Shown here piece by piece: positions 7,441-15,038 of a DNA stretch of 18,230 nucleotides. This DNA is from an uncultured Rhodobacter sp. (lineage in GTDB: Bacteria; Pseudomonadota; Alphaproteobacteria; Rhodobacterales; Rhodobacteraceae). The stretch lies in contig CALGTJ010000463.1 of the NCBI GenBank assembly GCA_937901435.1, positions 1 through 18,230 of the forward strand. Direction: 5' to 3'. How positions within the stretch are numbered: the stretch's first letter is position 1; every line of letters begins with the position of its first letter. The notes below the pieces were generated by a model. The model saw only the letters and a list, made by a program, of their open reading frames with translations. It made no database searches and was not told the origin of the DNA. The translations under genes were made by a program, and so were the position numbers.

Positions 7441-9606
7441 ATGCAGATGACCGAGCCAGCTATCACCAAAGACCTGATCGCCGCCCATGGCCTGAGTGAC
7501 GATGAATACACCAGCCTGCTGGACATCATCGGGCGCGTGCCGACCTTCACCGAACTCGGCATCTTCTCAGCCATGTGGAACGAGCATTGTTCCTATAAGT
7601 CGTCGAAAAAATGGCTGCGCACCCTGCCAACCGAGGGACCTCAGGTGATTTGTGGTCCCGGAGAGAACGCAGGCGTGGTCGATATCGGCGACGGTCAGGC
7701 GGTGATCTTCAAGATGGAAAGCCACAACCACCCCAGCTATATCGAGCCTTATCAAGGCGCGGCCACAGGCGTTGGCGGCATCCTGCGCGATGTCTTTACC
7801 ATGGGCGCGCGGCCCATCGCGGCGATGAATGCGCTGTCGTTTGGCGAGATTAGCCATCACAAAACCCGCCAGCTTGTGCATGGCGTGGTCGAGGGCGTTG
7901 GCGGCTATGGCAATGCCTTCGGCGTGCCGACCGTGGGCGGAGAGGTGCGGTTTCACCCCGCTTATAATGGCAACTGCCTTGTGAACGCCTTCGCGGCGGG
8001 CCTCGCGGATGCGGACAAGATTTTCTACTCTGCTGCCTCTGGTGTGGGCATGCCCGTCGTCTACCTTGGGGCCAAGACGGGGCGCGATGGCGTCGGCGGA
8101 GCCACCATGGCCAGCGCCGAGTTTGACGACACCATCGAGGACAAGCGCCCCACTGTGCAGGTTGGCGATCCCTTCACCGAAAAGCGCCTGATGGAGGCGA
8201 CGCTGGAACTGATGGCCACGGGGGCCGTGATTTCCATTCAGGACATGGGCGCGGCTGGCCTGACCTGCTCTGCGGTCGAAATGGGCGACAAGGGCGGGCT
8301 GGGCGTAAAGCTGACCCTCGAGGATGTGCCGCAACGCGAAACCGACATGACTGCCTACGAAATGATGCTGTCAGAATCGCAGGAACGCATGTTGATGGTC
8401 CTGAAGCCCGAACTAGAGGCAGAGGCCCGCGCGGTGTTCATCAAATGGGATCTGGATTTCGCCATCGTGGGCGAAACCATCGCAGAGGACCGCTTTATCA
8501 TCGTCCATAACGGAGAGGTCAAAGCCGACCTGCCGCTTTCGAAATTGTCCAGTTCTGCCCCCGAATACGACCGCCCATGGGTGCCCACCCCAGAGGCAGA
8601 GCCGCTGGCAGATGTGCCCCAGATCGACCCGATTGATGGCCTCAAGGCGCTGATATCCAATGTGAATTACTGTGCGAAAAACTGGGTATTTGAACAATAC
8701 GACACGATGGTCATGGCCGATACTGTGCGCACGCCGGGCCTTGGCGCGGGCATCATCCGTGTGCATGGCAGCAACAAAATGCTCGCCTTTACCTCTGACG
8801 TGACGCCGCGCTATGTGCGCGCCAACCCGTTCGAGGGCGGCAAACAGGCGGTGGCAGAGGCCTATCGCAACCTGACCGCCGTTGGCGCGAAACCGCTGGC
8901 GACCACCGACAACATGAACTTTGGCAACCCGGAAAAGCCAGAAATCATGGGGCAATTTGTCGGCGCGATCCAAGGTATCGGGGCCGCCTGCATCGCTCTG
9001 GATATGCCGATCGTGTCCGGCAACGTCTCGCTTTATAATGAAACCGACGGCCAGCCGATCCTGCCGACCCCGACCATTGGTGCTGTCGGCCTGATCGACG
9101 GCCCAGAGGACCTGATCGGACGCGAGGTCCGCGAGGGTCATGTGCTGCTGATGGTTGGCGACAGCCACGGACATCTCGGCCAATCTGCCCTGCTGGCCGA
9201 AGTCTTCAACCGCGAGGACGGCGACGCGCCTCATGTGGATCTGGAGGCCGAGTCGCGCAACGGTGACTTCATCCGTGCCAACCGCGAGATGATCCGCGCC
9301 TGCACCGACCTCAGCGATGCCGGGCTCGCGCTGGCTGCGTTTGAACTGGCCGAATCCTCTGGCGTCGGGATCACACTGGACAGCGGCGAAACGCCCGACC
9401 TCTTTGGCGAGGATCAGGCCCGCTATCTGATCGCATGCAACTTCGATCAGGCCGAAGCCCTTATGAGTGCAGCGGCGTTGGCCGAGGTTACGCTGACAAG
9501 CGTGGGAAAATTCACCGGCACCACGGTCAAGTTCGGCGAGAGCGAGGCCCCGCTGGAAGAGCTTTCTGCGCTTTACCGCGGTAGTTTTGCCGCCCAGTTC
9601 GGCTAG
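7441..9606 (+). CDS. purL: Phosphoribosylformylglycinamidine synthase, large (PurL) subunit
   Basis: PurL is the ATP-dependent amidine-forming subunit of FGAM synthase, step four of purine synthesis, converting FGAR to FGAM with ammonia from PurQ. The 721-residue length fits the small PurL type that needs separate PurS and PurQ, neither of which is in this window. Signature segments are [17 protein letters not shown] (about 43-59, with the conserved His49), CGPGENAG (71-78), KMESHNHPS (91-99), [10 protein letters not shown] (108-117) and, in the second half, GLSDAGL-like text [17 protein letters not shown]. The start could be the ATG at 7441 or 7447; a GGGGA stretch just upstream favours neither strongly. 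The gene has its own 180-bp leader and is followed by the BolA/IbaG gene after about 150 bp. Confidence 0.97.
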   Translation: MQMTEPAITKDLIAAHGLSDDEYTSLLDIIGRVPTFTELGIFSAMWNEHCSYKSSKKWLRTLPTEGPQVICGPGENAGVVDIGDGQAVIFKMESHNHPSYIEPYQGAATGVGGILRDVFTMGARPIAAMNALSFGEISHHKTRQLVHGVVEGVGGYGNAFGVPTVGGEVRFHPAYNGNCLVNAFAAGLADADKIFYSAASGVGMPVVYLGAKTGRDGVGGATMASAEFDDTIEDKRPTVQVGDPFTEKRLMEATLELMATGAVISIQDMGAAGLTCSAVEMGDKGGLGVKLTLEDVPQRETDMTAYEMMLSESQERMLMVLKPELEAEARAVFIKWDLDFAIVGETIAEDRFIIVHNGEVKADLPLSKLSSSAPEYDRPWVPTPEAEPLADVPQIDPIDGLKALISNVNYCAKNWVFEQYDTMVMADTVRTPGLGAGIIRVHGSNKMLAFTSDVTPRYVRANPFEGGKQAVAEAYRNLTAVGAKPLATTDNMNFGNPEKPEIMGQFVGAIQGIGAACIALDMPIVSGNVSLYNETDGQPILPTPTIGAVGLIDGPEDLIGREVREGHVLLMVGDSHGHLGQSALLAEVFNREDGDAPHVDLEAESRNGDFIRANREMIRACTDLSDAGLALAAFELAESSGVGITLDSGETPDLFGEDQARYLIACNFDQAEALMSAAALAEVTLTSVGKFTGTTVKFGESEAPLEELSALYRGSFAAQFG

Positions 9607-9648
9607 GTCACGGCGTCGAGCAAAAGCGCCAACCAAGGAATACAGCTT

Positions 9649-9682
9649 GCGCCCCGTTGGGCGCAGTCATTGGGCGCAGTCA
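9649..9682 (+). repeat. Hairpin with a 13-bp tandem duplication after purL
   Basis: GCGCCC (9649-9654) pairs with GGGCGC (9659-9664) around CGTT. The unit TTGGGCGCAGTCA occurs twice head to tail (9657-9669 and 9670-9682), so the 3' arm of the hairpin exists in two copies and the 5' arm could pair with either. ATTTTGG follows the second copy. It may act as a weak purL terminator. The rest of 9607-9755 contains nothing else that I can name. Confidence 0.6.
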
Positions 9683-9755
9683 TTTTGGTCACGGCTGGCT
9701 TGCAGGTATAGCCTGCGCACCTTATCTTTGCCCTAAACAACCAAGGACGCGCTCC

Positions 9756-9992
9756 ATGCCCATGCAAGCCAAAGACATCGAAGACCTGCTGCGCCAGACC
9801 TTCCCCGCCGCCCAGATCACCGTCTCTGGCGACGACGGCGTCCATATGGCGGCCATGGTCGTCGACGAAAGCTTTCGCGGCAAGAACCGTGTGCAACAAC
9901 AACGCGCCGTATACGCCGCACTCAAAGGCAAGATGGACGGCCCATCGGGCGAATTGCACGCGCTTGCCCTGACCACAAAGGCCCCTGACTGA
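9756..9992 (+). CDS. BolA/IbaG-family iron-sulfur metabolism protein
   Basis: A 78-residue BolA-like protein. These small proteins bind a [2Fe-2S] cluster together with a CGFS monothiol glutaredoxin and take part in iron-sulfur trafficking or iron sensing. The core is VSGDDGVHMAAMVVDESFRG followed by KNRVQQQRAVYAALKGKM and ELHALALTTKAP; His30 is a candidate cluster ligand. The helix reads RVQQQRAVY where classical BolA has VQRHR, matching the IbaG-like branch (E. coli IbaG has RVKKQQTVY), so I avoid the bolA symbol. The ATG at 9756 is preceded by AAGGA at 8-9 nt; the ATG at 9762 is an alternative. Its stop TGA overlaps the ATG of the next small ORF, and the glutaredoxin partner gene follows, which supports a joint function. 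Confidence 0.93.
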   Translation: MPMQAKDIEDLLRQTFPAAQITVSGDDGVHMAAMVVDESFRGKNRVQQQRAVYAALKGKMDGPSGELHALALTTKAPD

Positions 9993-10108
9993 TGGAATGC
10001 ACACCGCGCAACGTCTTGCTTGTGACCCTGTTCGGCCCGCTGCTGTTGCTCGTCCCGCTCTGGCGCGGCGTTAAACGCGCGCTGACAGCAAAGACAGACC
10101 GATCATGA
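9992..10108 (+). CDS. 38-aa membrane peptide coupled to the BolA/IbaG gene
   Basis: A short ORF (38 residues) begins at the last base of the BolA/IbaG stop codon (TGATG) and ends inside the ATGA that starts the next ORF. The product starts MECTPRN, has a single hydrophobic span VLLVTLFGPLLLLVPLW, and a basic tail RGVKRALTAK, which by the positive-inside rule predicts an N-out, C-in single-pass peptide. I do not recognise a family. The back-to-back stop/start overlaps on both sides argue that it is translated by coupling, since it has no evident Shine-Dalgarno sequence of its own beyond the end of the upstream gene. It may act with the neighbouring iron-sulfur proteins, but this is inference from position. 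Confidence 0.6.
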   Translation: MECTPRNVLLVTLFGPLLLLVPLWRGVKRALTAKTDRS

Positions 10109-10233
10109 CAGCAATGAAGCTCGTGGTCATCGGCGGCGCCCTTCTTTTGGCGCTTGCTTTCATTCTGCTTGCCACAGGCGGCGCGAAAGAACGACGAAAA
10201 TCAGCGAAACCCGCGGAAAATCAAAAGGACTGA
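10105..10233 (+). CDS. 42-aa membrane peptide upstream of the glutaredoxin gene
   Basis: A 42-residue ORF whose ATG shares an ATGA overlap with the stop of the preceding 38-aa ORF. The product begins MTAMKLVVIGG, has one hydrophobic segment (about residues 5-25, VVIGGALLLALAFILLATGG), and ends in a strongly basic, lysine- and arginine-rich tail (KERRKSAKPAENQKD). It could be a single-pass anchor or an uncleaved signal-like peptide. No family is recognised. The glutaredoxin gene starts about 93 bp downstream on the same strand, so the four genes from 9756 to 10689 may form one transcript. Confidence 0.6.
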   Translation: MTAMKLVVIGGALLLALAFILLATGGAKERRKSAKPAENQKD

Positions 10234-10326
10234 CACGCCACGCAGCCGGGCTTGTCGATCCGTCACGAAAAAAATACACTAACGCCAACCGCGCAAGACC
10301 TATGCGCAAAATGGAGAATTGAGAAG

Positions 10327-10689
10327 ATGAGCGACGTCACAACCCAGATCAAAGACACGGTCACCAGCAACGATGTGGTGCTGTTCATGAAGGGCACGAA
10401 ATCCATGCCGCAATGCGGGTTTTCCTCGCGCGTTGCAGGTGTTCTGAACTTTATGGGCGTCGAATTCGCCGATGTAAACGTGCTGGCCGATGAAACCATC
10501 CGTCAGGGCATCAAGGATTATTCCGACTGGCCGACCGTGCCACAGCTTTACGTCAAGGGCGAATTCGTCGGCGGTTGTGACATCATCACCGAAATGACCC
10601 TTTCGGGCGAGCTTGACAGCATGTTCGACGAACAGGGCATCACTTACGATAAGGACGCTGCCAACAAGATCCGCGAAGCCAACGGATAA
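10327..10689 (+). CDS. grxD: CGFS-type monothiol glutaredoxin (Grx4)
   Basis: A 120-residue single-domain monothiol glutaredoxin. Such proteins bridge a glutathione-ligated [2Fe-2S] cluster as homodimers, or as heterodimers with BolA-type proteins, and pass clusters on in the cytoplasm. The active site is CGFS (30-33) within MKGTKSMPQCGFSSRV, with Lys22 for glutathione. WPTVPQLYVKGEFVGGCDI (about 68-86) carries the cis-proline TVP motif and the GGCD glutathione-binding turn. The ATG at 10327 gives the normal N-terminus and has GGAG upstream; an earlier non-ATG start would add about 25 unusual residues. It lies in the same gene group as the BolA/IbaG protein, its expected partner. The gene symbol follows the E. 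coli name. Confidence 0.95.
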   Translation: MSDVTTQIKDTVTSNDVVLFMKGTKSMPQCGFSSRVAGVLNFMGVEFADVNVLADETIRQGIKDYSDWPTVPQLYVKGEFVGGCDIITEMTLSGELDSMFDEQGITYDKDAANKIREANG

Positions 10690-10726
10690 CGGTAGCGTTT
10701 CTCAAAAGACCTGACCCATCACGTGC

Positions 10727-10769
10727 CCCTTAACGCATTGAAATTTTTGATTTCAAACAGCGTTGAGGG
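10727..10769. other. Long imperfect hairpin downstream of grxD
   Basis: CCCTTAACGC (10727-10736) pairs with GCGTTGAGGG (10760-10769) with one G-T wobble. Inside it TTGAAAT (10738-10744) pairs exactly with ATTTCAA (10750-10756) around TTTTG. A single A opposes ACA as the internal loop, so about 17 pairs form. No T-run follows in either direction, so it is not a plain intrinsic terminator. The wider gap 10690-10959 holds no gene I can support. Confidence 0.6.
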
Positions 10770-10901
10770 AGAGATGTTTTCCGAAAGGGCTTTAGGCAGC
10801 GCACACCATTCTGCAACGCCTTCTTTGTCAAAACGCCGTGCAAAAAGGCTGATCGTTCCGGAACTTCAGGCCGCCGAAAACCATAGATCCAAAATTGCGA
10901 A

Positions 10902-10925
10902 CGGGCGGGCAAAACGGCCCGCCCG
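10902..10925 (-). terminator. Intrinsic terminator for the secreted-protein gene
   Basis: CGGGCGGGC and GCCCGCCCG form a perfect 9-bp stem with a 6-nt loop. Read on the minus strand it lies about 35 bp past the stop codon at 10960 and is followed by TTCGCAATTTT, an imperfect T-rich tail. On the plus strand it would also meet read-through from grxD, though without a T-run. Confidence 0.6.
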
Positions 10926-10959
10926 AAACTACCACGAGACCCCGACGTGTCGTCAAACC

Positions 10960-11235
10960 CTAGCCGTTGATCCCTTGTGTCTGCGCAGGAGTGCGTAAGC
11001 TGGGTAGAGGTTTGGGGTTGTTTTTAGGACCAAGCTTGCAATAATTCACGCCGCCTTGGGACACCGTATCCAGATCCCCACACCCGGTTTTCTCACCCGG
11101 CAGGGAATAGCATATTCCGCCCTGCAAATACGGACATCCAGCGTCCTTTTGCGGAAGCATTTTCGCCGAGGCCATCTGCACGCCACAAACACTGAGGACC
11201 AAAGCTGCCAGTCCGGACACATATATTTTTTTCAC
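10960..11235 (-). CDS. Small exported cysteine-containing hypothetical protein
   Basis: A 91-residue protein of unknown function. The N-terminus MKKIYVSGLAALVLSVCGVQMASA is a clear Sec signal peptide, with a probable cut after ASA at about residue 24. The mature part of some 67 residues has four cysteines in the pattern C-x7-C-x9-C-x13-C (GCPYLQGGICYS, GCGDLD, NYCKLG), which in the periplasm would suit two disulfides. The tail is proline-rich (NNPKPLPSLRTPAQTQ). The start is GTG; the Shine-Dalgarno sequence is weak. The gene stands alone, with a terminator downstream. I do not recognise a domain. Confidence 0.7.
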   Translation of the reverse strand: MKKIYVSGLAALVLSVCGVQMASAKMLPQKDAGCPYLQGGICYSLPGEKTGCGDLDTVSQGGVNYCKLGPKNNPKPLPSLRTPAQTQGING

Positions 11236-11456
11236 GTTTAATACCTACACTAAGTTACCGTTCTGAAACCTTCGCAGAATGCCCTTTGAAGTCAAGATAT
11301 TTGATATTGGGCCGTTTGCGCACAGGGAAACCCCAACAGAACTACCGCTGACACCAGCCAAAAGCGCGCTGAAACCAGCCGCACTGCAACATCCCCAGAT
11401 TGACCACCGCAGCGTCGGCCCTGTGGCCAAAAGCATCGCGTCACCTATCATCTTGC

Positions 11457-11480
11457 GAAAAATAGGCGCGCGGCAGCGCC
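11457..11480 (-). terminator. Intrinsic terminator after zapA
   Basis: On the minus strand GGCGC pairs with GCGCC around TGCCGC and is followed by TATTTTT, about 50 bp past the zapA stop. On the plus strand the same stem is followed by CCTTTT, so it may work both ways. Apart from this, the stretch 11236-11531 shows only a weak minus-strand open frame (11245-11451) and no supported gene; the promoter of the secreted-protein gene should lie in it. Confidence 0.65.
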
Positions 11481-11531
11481 CCTTTTGGTCACCTTACCTT
11501 TGGAAAACATGCGCAGGCCAAGCCCTAGACA

Positions 11532-11927
11532 TCAGGCAGACAGTTTTTCATCCACCTTGGCGGCCAGCGCCTCTGCCCGCGCTGCGATTTCGGCGAAACT
11601 GTCGGTGACGGACTGCGGGATCACAGACACCTCGATCCGCTGCGGCTCTGGCGGCGGGGTGTTGCGCAGCGTCTCGACCTCTTGCTGCACCGTGGCCATC
11701 TGCGCCTTCATCTCGCGCAGTTGTTCTTCCATGCCGGCGGTCTTGTCGGCCAGCATCAGCCCCGCCATCAACAACATCCGCGACTCGGGCAGACGCCCGA
11801 TCTGGGCGGACAGGGCCGAGGCCTCTGTGTCCAGCATGGCGGCAGCAGAGTGCAGGTAATGCTCTTCGCCCTCCTGACAGGCGACACCAAACTCACGTCC
11901 TCCGATAGCAACTTTGACTTCAGTCAT
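11532..11927 (-). CDS. zapA: Cell division protein ZapA
   Basis: ZapA binds FtsZ and bundles or aligns protofilaments in the Z-ring. The 131-residue product begins MTEVKVAIGGREFGVACQEGEEHYL, the usual ZapA N-terminal domain in which a beta-strand precedes the Y/F-x-V/I-x-C-x-x-GEE-x-x-L segment. Coiled-coil helices follow (about residues 27-95: LDTEASALSAQIGRL, LADKTAGMEEQLREMKAQ). The C-terminal part (PPPEPQRIEVSVIPQ onward) is longer than in E. coli ZapA. The ATG has a strong AGGAGG 7-8 nt upstream, placed within the last codons of zauP, and the two genes overlap by 8 bp. Coupled expression with zauP matches the known partnership in Caulobacter. Confidence 0.92.
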   Translation of the reverse strand: MTEVKVAIGGREFGVACQEGEEHYLHSAAAMLDTEASALSAQIGRLPESRMLLMAGLMLADKTAGMEEQLREMKAQMATVQQEVETLRNTPPPEPQRIEVSVIPQSVTDSFAEIAARAEALAAKVDEKLSA

Positions 11928-12408
11928 CTTGCGCCTCCTGCAACATTGGCTTCAGCGAGGCCAAGATTTCATCCATCTCGGCGCGATCCGCCTCGCGTAC
12001 CGCGCGCAGACCATCCAGTTCAGAGGTCATCGCCTGATTGATCAGATGCGGCTCGATCGTGCCTTTGGCCGCCGCCTCACGCAGAGTGCTGAGCGAGGCC
12101 TGCAAATGCTGGTTCGTCTTGCGCATCTGCTGCAACTGGTTCTTGGCCTCAATGGCAGAAGCTTTGGCGGCACTCAATTCGCTTTCCACCTCGGCCAGTT
12201 TCGTCTCCAGCCCCTTGCGCAGCGATTTTACCCGCTCTTCCAGTTGCGCGTTGGCGATCTGTTCCGCCTCCAGCGCCTCGCGCAGGCCGGTCAGCTCTGC
12301 CGGGTCCGCCACCGGCTCTGTCGAGGGAACGGACAACCCATCCAACCCGCTGCCGATCTGATCCAACGCCGACGTGATCCGCCGCTCTAGTTCTGCTATG
12401 TCTGTCAT
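11920..12408 (-). CDS. zauP: ZauP-like coiled-coil partner of ZapA
   Basis: A 162-residue, largely helical protein with a long heptad-like stretch rich in Glu, Ala, Leu and Gln (about residues 42-120: LREALEAEQIANAQLEERV, then KLAEVESELSAAK and KNQLQQMRKTNQHL), so a coiled coil is expected. The gene ends 8 bp inside zapA and carries zapA's ribosome-binding site. In Caulobacter the coiled-coil protein ZauP is encoded directly upstream of zapA and works with ZapA to focus the Z-ring; the name is transferred here on position, overlap and coiled-coil character rather than on remembered sequence. The start at 12408 (MTDIAELERRI) has GGAGAGG upstream; the frame is open for another 21 codons, but those residues look unlike a natural N-terminus. 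Confidence 0.75.
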   Translation of the reverse strand: MTDIAELERRITSALDQIGSGLDGLSVPSTEPVADPAELTGLREALEAEQIANAQLEERVKSLRKGLETKLAEVESELSAAKASAIEAKNQLQQMRKTNQHLQASLSTLREAAAKGTIEPHLINQAMTSELDGLRAVREADRAEMDEILASLKPMLQEAQDD

Positions 12409-12424
12409 CTGCCTCTCCAGTTCC

Positions 12425-12466
12425 TCGCTTTGACTGTCAGACGGACCGGTCCGAAAAGCAAAGCGA
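12425..12466. promoter_or_regulatory. Nested palindromes between zauP and tkt
   Basis: CGGACCGGTCCG (12442-12453) is a perfect 12-bp palindrome. It is enclosed by a second inverted repeat, TCGCTTTG (12425-12432) and CAAAGCGA (12459-12466), an exact 8-bp match. The element starts 17 bp before the zauP ATG, in its leader, and is about 150 bp before tkt. A GANTC (GAATC, 12465-12469), the CcrM methylation site of alphaproteobacteria, touches its right end. It could be an operator or an RNA structure in the zauP leader. The rest of 12409-12618 shows no gene. Confidence 0.5.
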
Positions 12467-12618
12467 ATCACACAACCTTTTACCTTTTGGCGATTTTACC
12501 CGCCTAGATCAGGAAATGCGCCCCCTTTGCGCCCAATAGCTTACCCGGCACGCTTGATCTTCTGTTCCTTGCTGGTATCACCACCGCAAAACGCCCCCAA
12601 TTCAAAGGATCCCGACCC

Positions 12619-14637
12619 GTGGAGATTTCAGATCTGAAGACCAAGCACCCAGAGCATTGGATGAAGGCGGCTGCGATCCGCACTTTGGCCATGGACGCGG
12701 TCGCCGCCGCCAATTCCGGGCACACCGGAATGCCGATGGGGATGGCCGATGTGGCCACGGTCTTGTTTCAAAACCATCTGAAATTCGACTCAAGCGCGCC
12801 GGACTGGGCCGACCGGGACCGGTTCATCCTGTCGGCGGGTCATGGATCGATGCTGCTGTATGCGCTGCTGCATCTGACCGGATACGAGGATATGACCCTC
12901 GATCAGATCAAAAACTTCCGCCAATGGGGCGCGATCACGGCCGGGCATCCTGAATATGGTCACGCCAAGGGAATCGAAACGACCACCGGCCCGCTGGGTC
13001 AGGGCCTTGCGAATGCGGTCGGTTTTGCACTGGCCGAAGAGGTGCTGCGCGCACGCTACGGCAAGAAGGTTGTAGATCACTTCACCTATGTCATCGCAGG
13101 CGACGGCTGTTTGATGGAGGGGGTCAGCCACGAGGCCATCGGTCTGGCGGGCAAGCAAAAGCTGGAAAAGCTGATCGTCTTTTGGGACAACAACAACATC
13201 ACCATCGACGGCACGGTCGATATGGCCGACATCACCGACCAGCCCAAACGGTTCAACGCGGCAGGCTGGCATGTGCAAGAGATCGACGGTCACGATCCAG
13301 AGGCGATTGACGCCGCGATCACCGCCGCCAAGGAAAGCCACAAACCCTCGATGATCGCCTGCAAGACCCATATCGCCTTGGGACATGCAGCGCAGGACAC
13401 GTCGAAAGGCCACGGCGCGCTGACCAATCCGGATCAGATCGCAGACACCAAGCGGGTGTACGGTTGGGACGGCGGTCCATTCGAGATCCCCACCAATATC
13501 AAAGCCCAGTGGGAAGAGATCGGCCTGCGCAACACGGGCGCACGCGCCGCATGGGAAGAACGGATTGCAGGCCTGAGCGAGAACCGTCAGGCGCAGTTCC
13601 GCCGCGAAATGGCGGGCGACGTGCCAAAGAAACTGTCCGCGACGATCAAACGATTTAAGGCAGAAATGTCTGAAACCGCGCCCAAAATGGCGACCCGCGC
13701 GGCCTCTGAAAAGGTGCTGGGAGTGATCAACCCGATCATGCCCGAAACCGTGGGCGGCTCTGCTGACCTGACCGGGTCCAACAACACAAAAACGCCGGAT
13801 ATGGGCGTGCATGAACCTGAAAACCGCGCGGGCCGCTATATTCATTATGGCATCCGAGAGCACGGCATGGCCTCGGCGATGAACGGTCTGGCGCTGCACG
13901 GCGGGGTCAAGGCCTATGGCGGCACCTTTATGGTGTTCACCGATTACGCGCGTCCTGCCATGCGTCTGTCGGCGCTGATGGGCGTGGGTGCGATCTATGT
14001 GATGACCCATGACAGCATCGGTCTGGGCGAAGATGGCCCGACCCACCAACCGGTCGAGCATCTGGCCATGCTGCGTGCCACGCCAAATATGAACGTCTTC
14101 CGCCCCGCTGACGCTGTGGAAACTGCAGAAGCCTGGGAAATCGCGCTGGAAAACAGTAAAACGCCCTCGGTTCTGTCGCTTACGCGCCAAGGCCTGCCCA
14201 CAGTGCGGTTGGATCACAAATCCAAGAACCTTACAGCACAGGGTGCCTATGTGCTGGCCGATGCGGACGGCAAACGACAGGCAATCCTGATCGCGACGGG
14301 GTCCGAGGTCAGTCTGGCCTTGAAAGCCCGCGAGATCCTGCAGGCCGAAGGCATCGGCACACGCGTTGTCTCTATGCCCTGCCAAGAACTTTTTGCCCAG
14401 CAGGACGAGACCTATCGCCGCCGCGTTCTACCGGCAGGGCCCGTGCGCGTCGCCATCGAGGCGGGCGTCGAATTTGGCTGGGATCGCTGGCTGATCGGTG
14501 AGCGTGGCAAATCGGGCAAGGCTGGCTTTGTCGGGATGCCCGCATTTGGCGCCTCGGCCCCGGCCGAAGTGTTGTTCGAAAAATTCGGCATCACCGCAGA
14601 GGCAGCCGCACAAAAAGTACGCGACCTGCTGGCCTAG
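12619..14637 (+). CDS. tkt: Transketolase
   Basis: Transketolase moves two-carbon ketol units between sugar phosphates in the pentose phosphate or Calvin-type pathways, using thiamine diphosphate and a divalent metal. The 672-residue product has full family length. Visible are SGHTGMPMG (about 33-41, with the His of the active site), [18 protein letters not shown] (72-89), the TPP/metal motif [13 protein letters not shown] (161-173) closing with NNNITIDG (191-198), the catalytic-Glu region [17 protein letters not shown], the pyrimidine-binding [19 protein letters not shown], and [19 protein letters not shown]. The start is GTG with AAAGGAT upstream; this gives the usual [21 protein letters not shown] beginning. 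A hairpin follows the stop. gap lies downstream on the same strand with a small membrane ORF between them. Confidence 0.97.
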   Translation: MEISDLKTKHPEHWMKAAAIRTLAMDAVAAANSGHTGMPMGMADVATVLFQNHLKFDSSAPDWADRDRFILSAGHGSMLLYALLHLTGYEDMTLDQIKNFRQWGAITAGHPEYGHAKGIETTTGPLGQGLANAVGFALAEEVLRARYGKKVVDHFTYVIAGDGCLMEGVSHEAIGLAGKQKLEKLIVFWDNNNITIDGTVDMADITDQPKRFNAAGWHVQEIDGHDPEAIDAAITAAKESHKPSMIACKTHIALGHAAQDTSKGHGALTNPDQIADTKRVYGWDGGPFEIPTNIKAQWEEIGLRNTGARAAWEERIAGLSENRQAQFRREMAGDVPKKLSATIKRFKAEMSETAPKMATRAASEKVLGVINPIMPETVGGSADLTGSNNTKTPDMGVHEPENRAGRYIHYGIREHGMASAMNGLALHGGVKAYGGTFMVFTDYARPAMRLSALMGVGAIYVMTHDSIGLGEDGPTHQPVEHLAMLRATPNMNVFRPADAVETAEAWEIALENSKTPSVLSLTRQGLPTVRLDHKSKNLTAQGAYVLADADGKRQAILIATGSEVSLALKAREILQAEGIGTRVVSMPCQELFAQQDETYRRRVLPAGPVRVAIEAGVEFGWDRWLIGERGKSGKAGFVGMPAFGASAPAEVLFEKFGITAEAAAQKVRDLLA

Positions 14638-14654
14638 ACCCCGTTTCTCTCAGC

Positions 14655-14684
14655 AAAGAGGCATCACACTGGATGCCCCTTTGA
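14655..14684 (+). terminator. Probable weak terminator after tkt
   Basis: GGCATC (14660-14665) pairs with GATGCC (14672-14677) around ACACTG, extended after one A-C mismatch by AAAG pairing with CTTT. Only a short T-run is present within the 3' arm. It lies about 20 bp past the tkt stop, as expected for a terminator or attenuator. Confidence 0.5.
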
Positions 14685-14785
14685 TCGCTCCCTGCCCCAG
14701 TCCCCCAAGTGTCTTGGAACGTTCAGGTAACACCCCGGCAGGATCCAATTAGAGCCCACGCAGGACCCACCTCAGGACCGGATGT

Positions 14786-14929
14786 ATGACAAATATCATT
14801 GCCTTCTGGCTTGCCGTCCTGATCCTTGGGTTCTTCGCCTTCGATTTCTTTTTCATGGAGGATAACATGTTTATCTTCCTTGGCCGAAAACTCCTCGATC
14901 TTCTGGAATATCTCGCCTTCTGGCGCTGA
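14786..14929 (+). CDS. 47-aa hydrophobic membrane peptide between tkt and gap
   Basis: A 47-residue ORF with an ATG start preceded by CAGGA at suitable spacing. The product MTNIIAFWLAVLILGFFAFD is almost entirely hydrophobic, rich in Phe, Leu and Ile, followed by FFFMEDNMFIFLGRKLLDLLEYLAFWR. It reads as one membrane span, a short acidic turn (MEDN) and an amphipathic or second membrane-associated helix with a conserved-looking GRKLLDLLEYLAFWR end. I do not know a named family, though I recall that similar small hypothetical proteins are annotated near gap in related bacteria. It lies about 150 bp past tkt and 110 bp before gap. Translation is likely from composition and start signal, but function is unknown. 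Confidence 0.6.
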   Translation: MTNIIAFWLAVLILGFFAFDFFFMEDNMFIFLGRKLLDLLEYLAFWR

Positions 14930-14968
14930 GCTGCGCAGTTGCGGTTGACCTTTCCACGATTATCCCGT

Positions 14969-14982
14969 TTTTGGCGCTAAAA
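14969..14982 (+). promoter_or_regulatory. Candidate LacI-family operator upstream of gap
   Basis: TTTTGGCGCTAAAA is palindromic at six of seven paired positions about a central CG, the form of LacI/GalR-family operators. It lies 57-70 bp before the gap ATG. CceR, a LacI-type regulator of central carbon genes in Rhodobacter sphaeroides and relatives, recognises a site of this general form as far as I recall, and gap is a sensible target. The half-site TTTTGGCG also occurs at 12485-12492, upstream of tkt. The assignment is an inference. Confidence 0.4.
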
Positions 14983-15038
14983 GGCGCTCGGGCGTTTTGA
15001 CCGGACGTTGTGACATTCAAACCCAAGGAGACGTCACC

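Noticed and set aside
8413..9636. A 407-codon minus-strand open frame within purL
   Set aside because: Antisense to a full-length, motif-complete purL; no recognisable domain.
11245..11451. A 68-codon minus-strand frame between the secreted-protein gene and zapA
   Set aside because: It has a hydrophobic stretch, but no clear start signal, no recognisable family and an unlikely amino-acid pattern; I could not separate it from chance.
12790..14385. A 531-codon minus-strand open frame within tkt
   Set aside because: It lies wholly antisense to transketolase, whose motifs are unambiguous; composition is that of a shadow frame.
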